A stretch of 7,559 nucleotides of DNA from an uncultured Alphaproteobacteria bacterium (GTDB lineage: Bacteria > Pseudomonadota > Alphaproteobacteria > UBA2136 > UBA6156): the NCBI GenBank assembly GCA_937928525.1, contig CALFWJ010000057.1, forward strand, positions 1-7,559, in the 5' to 3' direction. Positions 1 to 5,646 of this stretch are shown here, piece after piece. The translations under genes and the position numbers were made by a program. Under the pieces are notes generated by a model that made no database searches, had not been told where the DNA came from, and saw nothing but the letters and a program-made list of their open reading frames with translations. Within the stretch, counting starts at the first letter, position 1, and every line of letters begins with the position of its first letter.

Positions 1-672
1 ATCTAAAAGCCGCGCCAAAGCCGCCACAACCGCCGTATCCGTCCGTAAAATCGTATCTCCCAAAGCAACAGGAATTAAATTCTCAACGCCACGCAAAGCT
101 TTCACCTCAGCCGCAGAAAATCCACCCTCAGGGCCCACCAAAACGCCCAAAAAGGTCTGTGGGCTTGAAAAATCAGCATCCACCCGCATCTCATCCCGTT
201 CCGCCGCCCATAATATAGCGCTGTCAAACGCCACCTCCGCCAACTTTTGCGGCGCGTGCAACGTCGGTAACGTCAGCCGCTCGCACTGCTCCGCCGCCTC
301 CACCAAAATCGCTGCGCAACGCTCAAGGTTCAATTTATCTGGCACAGTATGGTCACTATAAAGCGGATAAATATCACTCACACCCATCTCGGCCGCTTGG
401 CGCAAAACCCGCGAGAAAGTTTCCTTCTTCGGTAAGCAAATATACAGCGCCCGTACCATATCATCAGGTTGCGCCATCAATTGTTCTGTAATATCTAAAC
501 CACCGCCCTCAGTTAAAACGGCCTCAAATAAACCACCCACGCCATTAAAAACCGCTAATTTATGCCCCACTTTATACCGCAGAACTCGCGTTAACCGCCG
601 CGCCACGTCACGCGGAAGTTTAACCGTTTTTGTCACTGCCAACGGCGCATCAACGTAAATATGTTTAAGCAT
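1..672 (-). CDS. rsmE: RsmE, 16S rRNA (uracil1498-N3)-methyltransferase, 3' end cut by the window
   Basis: The frame is open from an ATG at 672 (minus strand) down to base 1 with no stop, giving 224 codons. It is missing only a short C-terminus, since the family is about 230-250 residues. RsmE uses S-adenosylmethionine to methylate N3 of U1498 in 16S rRNA in the assembled small subunit. Visible family features are a small N-terminal beta domain (residues about 1-70, with RVLRYKVGH near 26-34), EAAEQCER at 125-132, and the SPOUT/trefoil-knot SAM-binding segment with GPEGG at 180-184 and ILRTDTA at 208-214. These match the family's GPEGG and LR-ETA signatures. The start overlaps the stop of the upstream acyltransferase gene by 8 bp (ATGCTTAA), so the two are probably co-transcribed and translationally coupled. 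A weak ribosome site (GCGGATGG) lies upstream of the ATG. Motif identity makes the call firm. Confidence 0.95.
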   Translation of the reverse strand, partial: MLKHIYVDAPLAVTKTVKLPRDVARRLTRVLRYKVGHKLAVFNGVGGLFEAVLTEGGGLDITEQLMAQPDDMVRALYICLPKKETFSRVLRQAAEMGVSDIYPLYSDHTVPDKLNLERCAAILVEAAEQCERLTLPTLHAPQKLAEVAFDSAILWAAERDEMRVDADFSSPQTFLGVLVGPEGGFSAAEVKALRGVENLIPVALGDTILRTDTAVVAALARLLD

Positions 673-1312
673 AACCATCCGCAGCGCGCTCCAATTCAAT
701 CAATCGCTGCTCTAAGGCCAATAAGCTTTCTGCCGCAGTCGCCTTATCCTTCGCCACCACCATCGGCGCGCCCAAAACAACATGAATTTTTGTAAATGGC
801 CGTATGGCTAAAAAGCCATCCCAGCTCTTTAACGCTTTACCGTGTGCACTTAGCCCAATGGGCACAATAGGCAATCCCGTCAATCGCGCCGCAGCAATCA
901 CACCGCCCTTAGCCACATGTTTTGGTCCCTTAGGTCCATCAGGCGTTAAAAACAAATGGCTGCCACTTTTCGCCGCACCAACTAGCCCGCGCAAAGCCTC
1001 ACTTCCTCCCCGCGTAGAAGATCCAAACACCACCCAAAATCCCAACAACTTGCACGCCGCGGCAATAAGCCGACCATCTTTATGGCTCGAACTCAACATC
1101 GTTACCTTAGCGCCAAACCGTTTTAATTTTAGCCAAACAGGCGCGCCAAGCAGCAAACGCCCATGCCACAACGCAAAAATATAGCGTTGGTTTTTATCTT
1201 GTAAAGCTGATGCATCAGACAAATTTTCGCCATCAACATGCACCACAACGCGGCACGTTAAGCGTAAAATAAGAATATAAATTGCAATCGCAGGTGCTAG
1301 AAAATACCGCAT
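665..1312 (-). CDS. DUF374-family lysophospholipid acyltransferase-like protein
   Basis: This is a 215-residue protein of the DUF374 group, which belongs to the LPLAT/acyltransferase superfamily and is often found near lipid A or LPS genes in Gram-negative bacteria. The exact acyl acceptor is unknown for most members. A hydrophobic N-terminus (residues about 4-20) suggests a membrane anchor facing the inner leaflet. Visible family signatures are FALWHGRLLL (46-55), SSSHKDGRLIA (74-84), GSSTRGG (97-103) and the very characteristic TPDGPKGP (123-130), followed by KGGVIAAARLTGLPIVPIG (135-153). The classical PlsC NHxxxxD box is absent, as is usual in DUF374. The start ATG at 1312 is preceded by a weak TTTAGGG site. 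The stop overlaps the rsmE start by 8 bp. The family call is secure and the substrate is unassigned. Confidence 0.9.
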   Translation of the reverse strand: MRYFLAPAIAIYILILRLTCRVVVHVDGENLSDASALQDKNQRYIFALWHGRLLLGAPVWLKLKRFGAKVTMLSSSHKDGRLIAAACKLLGFWVVFGSSTRGGSEALRGLVGAAKSGSHLFLTPDGPKGPKHVAKGGVIAAARLTGLPIVPIGLSAHGKALKSWDGFLAIRPFTKIHVVLGAPMVVAKDKATAAESLLALEQRLIELERAADGYA

Positions 1313-1341
1313 AAACGCACCCTAAAGCCTTTTTAAAATTC

Positions 1342-1370
1342 TTGCAACCGCGCCATGCATCCCGTAGAGT
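1342..1370 (+). promoter_or_regulatory. Putative sigma-70-like promoter for the 1410 unit
   Basis: TTGCAA at 1342-1347 is followed after 17 bp by TAGAGT at 1365-1370. Each hexamer matches the consensus at 4 of 6 positions, and the spacing is ideal. Transcription would start near 1377, giving a leader of about 33 nt to the ATG at 1410. TTGCAA is its own reverse complement, so the same bases could serve as a -35 element for the divergent acyltransferase gene, but the matching minus-strand -10 (TAGGGT at 1324-1319) is poor. The assignment is by eye only. Confidence 0.4.
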
Positions 1371-1396
1371 TATGACATAGGGAAAATTTTGACAAA

Positions 1397-1403
1397 AAGG
1401 GGA
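1397..1403 (+). promoter_or_regulatory. Strong ribosome binding site that fixes the start at 1410
   Basis: AAGGGGA lies 7 nt (counting from the GGGG core) before the ATG at 1410. It is the clearest Shine-Dalgarno sequence in the window. It favours ATG 1410 over the in-frame upstream TTG at 1389, which has no such site and would put this sequence inside the coding region. Confidence 0.75.
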
Positions 1404-1409
1404 ACCACC

Positions 1410-1886
1410 ATGACCACCAAAACAACGTATCTCGTATTCTTACAAAACACGCAAACAGGCGAAGAGTTTACCGCACCAACCAACGCCCCAACCGGTGCCC
1501 ACGAAATTGCCATGGGCCAACTACGCCAACAATATCCCGCCCCTAAATTTAAAGTTCATACTGCTTACATGCAAGATGAATTGGAAGTTGCCCTTAACGG
1601 CCTTAACCGCTGGCCGGGCCTTGCTAGCAAAGTACAAGCTGGAACAGCCCGCCCAAGTAGCCGCCAAGCTGCCCCCGTGCGTGTTACATTGGGTGAAGCC
1701 ACCCGCCAAGCTACAGGCGCCACCATTAATAAAACGGTAGAAGCAGCACCAACACCACAAACGCAATCTGTGCCGCGCCCTGCGCAAGCAGCACCAACAG
1801 AAACACCAACAATTGCGCCAGCTGCCATGCAAAACCAGAGCGGCATTAGTGTTATTGAGCAACTTAAAAACATGCGTAAAGCATAA
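1410..1886 (+). CDS. Uncharacterised 158-residue protein with Pro/Ala/Thr-rich tail
   Basis: I do not recognise this protein. The ATG at 1410 is chosen because of the strong ribosome site just upstream, which gives 158 residues. Three parts are visible. Residues 1 to about 72 look like a compact alpha/beta domain, starting TTYLVFLQN with aromatic and aliphatic alternation, then a helix-like HEIAMGQLRQQYP (31-43), KFKVHTAY (46-53) and a helix-like DELEVALNGLNRWPGL (56-71). Residues about 75-140 are a low-complexity linker rich in Ala, Pro, Thr and Gln, likely disordered. Residues 144-158 form a short basic, amphipathic, probably helical end (SGISVIEQLKNMRKA). There is no signal peptide or membrane segment, so it is probably cytoplasmic. 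The bipartite form suggests an adaptor or tethering protein, but this is inference. The MAPEG gene follows 18 bp downstream, probably in the same transcript. Confidence 0.75.
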   Translation: MTTKTTYLVFLQNTQTGEEFTAPTNAPTGAHEIAMGQLRQQYPAPKFKVHTAYMQDELEVALNGLNRWPGLASKVQAGTARPSSRQAAPVRVTLGEATRQATGATINKTVEAAPTPQTQSVPRPAQAAPTETPTIAPAAMQNQSGISVIEQLKNMRKA

Positions 1887-1904
1887 TAAAAGAAGTCTAT
1901 TCAA

Positions 1905-2300
1905 ATGGTTATCCCAATTATTACCCCGCTTTATGCAGCGCTTCTTGGCTTGCTTTTTCTTGTTCTTACTGTTCGGGTGGGCATGTTCCGCGTCAAAAAT
2001 AGCATTAATATTGGCGATGGAAAAAATGATGAAATGCTCCACCGCATCCGTGCTCACGCCAACTTCACCGAGTATGTTCCTTTGGCACTTATTCTCATCC
2101 TCTTCACCGAGATTTTAGCTACCGACAGCACCGTTGTACATGCTCTTGGCGCGGCACTTCTGGTGGGGCGTGTGCTGCATGCTTACGGCCTGAGCGGTAA
2201 CATCATGCGCCCACGGGTTGTTGGTCAAGCACTGACAATGTTGTCTCTCTTGGGTGGAAGCATTTGCACGGCAATGGCGATTTATCCCTTTTATTTCTAA
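1905..2300 (+). CDS. MAPEG-family integral membrane protein
   Basis: This 131-residue protein has four predicted membrane helices (about 5-25, 55-73, 78-96 and 107-127), the typical size and topology of MAPEG (membrane-associated proteins in eicosanoid and glutathione metabolism), a family that includes bacterial YecN-like members. The diagnostic stretch after helix 1 is present: GDGKNDEML, then R47, R49, A50, H51, N53, E56 and P59, matching the family pattern E-x3-R, then R-A-H-x-N-x-x-E-Y-x-P-L. Eukaryotic members bind glutathione and catalyse conjugation or isomerisation. Bacterial short forms are mostly uncharacterised, so glutathione transferase activity is only possible. ATG 1905 is preceded by AGAAG at a long spacing. 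The gene lies 18 bp after the uncharacterised ORF, with no promoter visible between them. Confidence 0.88.
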   Translation: MVIPIITPLYAALLGLLFLVLTVRVGMFRVKNSINIGDGKNDEMLHRIRAHANFTEYVPLALILILFTEILATDSTVVHALGAALLVGRVLHAYGLSGNIMRPRVVGQALTMLSLLGGSICTAMAIYPFYF

Positions 2301-2328
2301 GGAAAATTAAACCCTGATAAAGTGTACA

Positions 2329-2355
2329 AAAAGCTGGCAAAGTAGGCTGGCTTTT
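2329..2355 (+). terminator. Possible weak Rho-independent terminator after the MAPEG gene
   Basis: The arms AAAAGCTGGC (2329-2338) and GCTGGCTTTT (2346-2355) can pair over 10 bp in plus-strand RNA around a 7 nt loop (AAAGTAG). Two adjacent pairs are G-U wobbles, and the T-run is only four bases and is itself used in pairing. It lies between the MAPEG stop and the ldtD start, where a terminator would make sense. Because it is formed from the direct repeat GCTGGC and depends on wobbles, it would work in the plus direction only and may be weak. Confidence 0.35.
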
Positions 2356-2369
2356 GTTAGTGTGCGCTC

Positions 2370-4073
2370 ATGACACTCACACGGCCGCAAAATTTATTTA
2401 TGTTCTTCGCGCTTATTGTGTCAATTTTATGCGCCGTTCAGCCAACACTAAACGCAGAGGCCCGCTTGGCTGGCAGCAAGCAAACTGCTCTTAAAATCGC
2501 TTTAAAAGAGCAACGCAAAACCCTCACTCGTATGTTTGGTCAAGATATGCATGCTCAACTTAAAACCCTCTATAGCCACGTTAAATATCAACCCCTTTGG
2601 CAGGACAGCTTATTTAAAAACCCGACCAAAAAAGCACTCATCCTTATTCATAACGCCACCGAAGATGGCCTCAATCCAACCGACTACCACCCAAGCACCC
2701 TCCAAAATATAAGCGAACAAGCCAAAAAACATAACACCAATAATACGCGTGCCATCAAAGATGTGATGTTCACCGCTGCTCTATTACGTTACATCCAAGA
2801 TGTAAACTACGGCCGCATCAATCCCACCCACTACAAGCACAAAACCTTCCGCATTAATAAAAAAGAGCGTAACGAACGCGTTCTCACGCTATTCCTTAAA
2901 GGCCTTAGTAGTTATAACTTAGCTAAAACCATCCGCACCGAAAAGTTAGAAGCCCCCGCCTATATTGCCCTCAAAGAAGCCTATCAAAAATACACCCAAA
3001 TCACAGAAGATGGTGGTTGGACAAAAATCCCTACTACTCGTCAAAAAATTAAAGTCGGCCAAACCCACACGAAAATCATGCCACTGCTTATTAAACGGCT
3101 AGAAACTGAAGGCTACCTTAGCGGCACACTTCCCAGTACAGTTTACACCCCAGAAATTGAAAGTGCCGTTAAACAATTTCAAACGCAAAACCGCCTAAAA
3201 TCAGACGGTATTATTGGCGCAGCCACCATCCGTACGCTTAATATTTCTGCGTCTGAACGCACAAACCAACTTTTATTAAGCCTAGAGCGTTGGCGCTGGC
3301 TGCCCGATAATCTGGGCGACAAACACGTCCGCGTTAATATTCCAAGTTTTGAACTCACTGCGTATGAAGGCAAAAACGTTGCCCTCACCATGCCCGTAGT
3401 TGTGGGTAAAAAGAAGTACCAAACCCCTCTTATGGACACTATCGCCACCGACATCACCTTTAATCCCTACTGGTACATCCCAGAAAGCATTACCCGCAGT
3501 AAAGTTATTCCCGCTCTGCACAAAAACCCAAACCTATTTTACCGCCGCAACTACGAGGCAAGTTATGGTTCGTACAATGCCGCCGCCGTCACCGACATCC
3601 ATAAAATCCTTGCAACCGAAGCTAGCAGCGAAGGCTATCTGCGCATCCGCCAACGCCCCGGCCGCGGCAATGCCCTTGGTCGTGCCCGCGTAGGCATTAA
3701 AAATAACGATGCTATTTATCTCCACGACACTCCCTATAAAGGTGTATTTAAGCGCCAATACCGCGCCCTCAGCCACGGCTGCATTCGGCTAGAACGCCCC
3801 GCAGAACTTGTCAGTTACCTTCTCGATAAACATCCAACTTGGCAAAAAAACCAATCAGAAAAGCTCTTCAGCCTCAAAAATCCCCTCAAGCCAACTTATG
3901 TTAATTTAGCTAAAAACGTCCCTGTTTATTTGGTGTATCATACAGCTTGGGCCGCGCCAGATGGCACAGTACACTTCGCAAACGACGTCTATAATCTCGA
4001 CAAAACGCTTATTAGCGCGCTTAATCAGCCGCAACATAAACGCCAAGCTATTTTGCAATTAGCCGCGCGTTAA
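2370..4073 (+). CDS. ldtD: YcbB/LdtD-type L,D-transpeptidase with peptidoglycan-binding domain
   Basis: This exported 567-residue enzyme is expected to form 3-3 (meso-DAP to meso-DAP) cross-links in periplasmic peptidoglycan through a cysteine acyl-enzyme. Residues 1 to about 30 form a signal peptide (hydrophobic core near 10-22, probable cleavage around TLNAEA). Residues about 55-215 are the YcbB scaffold domain. Residues about 228-291 are a PG_binding_1 domain (IKRLETEGYL, then AVKQFQTQNRLKSDGIIGAAT). The YkuD catalytic domain runs from about 319, with FNPYWYIPESI at 364-374. The catalytic motif is H452 and the S468-H469-G470-C471 block, continuing IRLERP, so every key residue is present. 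Length and domain order match E. coli YcbB (615 residues). No clear Shine-Dalgarno precedes ATG 2370. An internal ATG at 2400 would still leave a signal peptide. A PCuAC gene follows 69 bp downstream. The gene symbol is by family and not by demonstrated orthology. Confidence 0.93.
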   Translation: MTLTRPQNLFMFFALIVSILCAVQPTLNAEARLAGSKQTALKIALKEQRKTLTRMFGQDMHAQLKTLYSHVKYQPLWQDSLFKNPTKKALILIHNATEDGLNPTDYHPSTLQNISEQAKKHNTNNTRAIKDVMFTAALLRYIQDVNYGRINPTHYKHKTFRINKKERNERVLTLFLKGLSSYNLAKTIRTEKLEAPAYIALKEAYQKYTQITEDGGWTKIPTTRQKIKVGQTHTKIMPLLIKRLETEGYLSGTLPSTVYTPEIESAVKQFQTQNRLKSDGIIGAATIRTLNISASERTNQLLLSLERWRWLPDNLGDKHVRVNIPSFELTAYEGKNVALTMPVVVGKKKYQTPLMDTIATDITFNPYWYIPESITRSKVIPALHKNPNLFYRRNYEASYGSYNAAAVTDIHKILATEASSEGYLRIRQRPGRGNALGRARVGIKNNDAIYLHDTPYKGVFKRQYRALSHGCIRLERPAELVSYLLDKHPTWQKNQSEKLFSLKNPLKPTYVNLAKNVPVYLVYHTAWAAPDGTVHFANDVYNLDKTLISALNQPQHKRQAILQLAAR

Positions 4074-4084
4074 TCTTATAAGGC

Positions 4085-4126
4085 TTGCCCGCTCACCGCT
4101 TTTTCCGCTAAAGTAAAATTTATAAC
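4085..4126 (+). promoter_or_regulatory. Candidate promoter for the PCuAC gene
   Basis: The gap between ldtD and the PCuAC gene holds TTGCCC (4085-4090), then 18 bp, then TAAAGT (4109-4114, 4 of 6). A better -10-like box, TATAAC (4121-4126, 5 of 6), has only a poor -35 at the right distance. One of these could give the chaperone its own transcript in addition to read-through from ldtD. No terminator hairpin is seen in the gap. Confidence 0.3.
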
Positions 4127-4142
4127 AACGTAAGCAAAAAAT

Positions 4143-4667
4143 ATGACCGACACTTCATTTATCTCCGCTTGGATCGCAACCCTTATCGGCTGGGCTGGCA
4201 TCGCGCTGTTCGCATTCTTAAGCCTTATCACGGCACCACTCCCTATCCGCGCCGAAGTTCTTGTGCTGGAAGAAAAAGCACAGAACCTCACAATTGAAAA
4301 CCCATGGGCCCGAGCTACACCTACAGGCGCTCGCGTTGCCGCCGCTTATTTTACAATTACCAGCCCAATTAACGATGTTCTTCTTTCGGTTACAACCTCT
4401 GCTGCTGGTCGTAGCGAACTGCATCAAACAACCCTAGACACCAACGGCTCTATGCAAATGCGCGAGCTCGCTGCTGGCATCGATATTCCAGCAAACACAG
4501 CCATTACATTGGCTCCTGGCGGCACGCACGTCATGCTCATGGCGCTTGAAAACCCTCTCAAAGAAGGCTACGAAATTCCGCTCACACTTAACCTAAAACA
4601 CGCAGGAAAACGTACCGTTCGCGTTAATATTAAGCCCGTCACCTACGTGCCAGGCCTTGAAAAATAA
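4143..4667 (+). CDS. PCuAC (DUF461) periplasmic copper chaperone
   Basis: This 174-residue protein of the PCuA(C) family binds Cu(I) in the periplasm and typically passes it to the CuA centre of cytochrome c oxidase or buffers copper. Residues 8-36 are strongly hydrophobic and end in an IRA-EV boundary, so this is either a long signal peptide or an uncleaved N-terminal anchor. The cupredoxin-like domain starts near ENPWARATP (52-60), the usual family opening. The copper motif H-x10/11-M-x(about 21)-H-x-M is recognisable: H94 (in ELHQT), M104 or M106 (GSMQMR), then H129 and M131 within PGGTHVMLM. Many relatives have Met two residues after the first His, but here it is Thr96. The ribosome site is weak. 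The 3' end overlaps the start of the next gene by 11 bp. No cytochrome oxidase gene lies in the window. Confidence 0.9.
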   Translation: MTDTSFISAWIATLIGWAGIALFAFLSLITAPLPIRAEVLVLEEKAQNLTIENPWARATPTGARVAAAYFTITSPINDVLLSVTTSAAGRSELHQTTLDTNGSMQMRELAAGIDIPANTAITLAPGGTHVMLMALENPLKEGYEIPLTLNLKHAGKRTVRVNIKPVTYVPGLEK

Positions 4668-5646
4668 CCCAAGAGTAACCTTCACACCTAAACGTATCCG
4701 CCAAGCGGTAGGTGTTATGGCGGTGCTCCTTTTATTAACGGCGCTTTTATTTGCAGGTGCGGGCATCCTTAGCGGATTTAGCGACATACAAAAAGTTTTC
4801 GCACAACTCCCTCTTAGTATCTATGTTATTTTTGTGGGCAGTTTTGCTCTTAACACACTGTGCCGCGGTGCCCGTTGGCCACTAGCAGCAGCGCGCTTAA
4901 ATATAGCTGTACCCACCCGCCGTATGTGGCTGTTTTATGTTAGTGGTTTTGCGCTTGCCGCCACGCCGGGTAAGCTTGGCACCGCCATTCGTTTGTGGTT
5001 CCTGAAAGAAAAAAACGGTACACCCTACCAAAAATCAACTCCGCTTTATATCCTCGACCAAGCCACAGACCTCCTCGCCATTCTCGCGCTCACCCTGTGG
5101 GGGCTTATCGCCCTTACAAGCACAAAAGGCCACTTTACCACTCAAATCATCACCATCAGTGCTATTCTTATCGCCAGCACCACCTTACTTATGTGGCCAA
5201 CGGCTTTACGCAAAAGTATTAAGCTTTTCTACGTTCTTACTGGTCGCCGCGCCCGCAAAAAATTCGGTAAAGTTTTAGCCGTTAGCCGCCGCCTTCATAC
5301 TTTATTTAACAGTAAATTTCTGAGCTTTATGCTCCTATTTGCAAGCCTTGGTTGGCTGGCCGAAATTTACGCGCTCCACGCCGTTACTCACGCCCTTGGC
5401 CACCCCATAAGCCTGCAACTAGCAGCAGGCATTTTTGGCCTTACAATTCTCTTGAGTATTTTTTCGTTCCTACCAGGCGGCATTGGCGTCGCAGAAATCA
5501 GCCTCACGACCCTACTTACTCTCACAGGCATGCCTCTCAGTGCCGCCATTGTTGTTACGGCATTGGTACGGTTTTTCACTCTATGGCTCGCAGTGCTTAT
5601 CGGGTTGGCAGCGCTACCATTTGCTTTTAAAACTAAGCCTGCTTAG
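4657..5646 (+). CDS. LPG_synthase_TM (UPF0104) flippase-like polytopic membrane protein
   Basis: This 329-residue inner-membrane protein has about 7-8 hydrophobic helices and corresponds to the membrane half of MprF/lysylphosphatidylglycerol synthase. It has no soluble aminoacyltransferase domain, so it cannot make lysyl-PG on its own. Stand-alone members are thought to move lipids or glycolipids. Signatures are CRGARW (69-74), ATPGKLG (102-108), D134 and D138 in ILDQATDLL, and FLPGGIGVAE (271-280), the family's most conserved block. The start chosen is TTG 4657, which keeps a basic N-terminus (KNNPRV and PKRIRQ) before helix 1, as expected for a cytoplasmic end, and overlaps the PCuAC gene by 11 bp. 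The alternative ATG at 4717 has a better-spaced AGG but loses that basic segment. The 3' end overlaps the convergent kinase gene by 14 bp. The substrate is unknown. Confidence 0.88.
   Translation: MKNNPRVTFTPKRIRQAVGVMAVLLLLTALLFAGAGILSGFSDIQKVFAQLPLSIYVIFVGSFALNTLCRGARWPLAAARLNIAVPTRRMWLFYVSGFALAATPGKLGTAIRLWFLKEKNGTPYQKSTPLYILDQATDLLAILALTLWGLIALTSTKGHFTTQIITISAILIASTTLLMWPTALRKSIKLFYVLTGRRARKKFGKVLAVSRRLHTLFNSKFLSFMLLFASLGWLAEIYALHAVTHALGHPISLQLAAGIFGLTILLSIFSFLPGGIGVAEISLTTLLTLTGMPLSAAIVVTALVRFFTLWLAVLIGLAALPFAFKTKPA

Noticed and set aside
804..1184. Open frame on the plus strand opposite the acyltransferase gene
   Set aside because: It is the antisense shadow of a gene with clear DUF374 motifs, with no ribosome site and no recognisable domain.
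1334..1350. 16 of 17 bases shared with 3602-3618 (TAAAAT-CTTGCAACCG)
   Set aside because: One copy is intergenic and the other lies inside the ldtD coding region. A single near-match of this length is plausible by chance, and there is no third copy.
1389..1391. TTG as start of the uncharacterised ORF
   Set aside because: The strong AAGGGGA site at 1397-1403 lies downstream of it and is placed perfectly for ATG 1410.
1521..2057. Long minus-strand frame across the uncharacterised ORF and the start of the MAPEG gene
   Set aside because: Its translation is rich in Cys, Trp and Arg runs typical of antisense reading, and it crosses two well-supported plus-strand genes.
4074..4142. Terminator between ldtD and the PCuAC gene
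   Set aside because: A five-base T-run (4100-4104) follows a GC-rich stretch, but the arms do not pair into a stable stem in either strand.
4657..5646. Full lysyl-phosphatidylglycerol synthase (MprF)
   Set aside because: Only the membrane half is present and the frame ends cleanly in TAG, with no aminoacyltransferase domain on either side.
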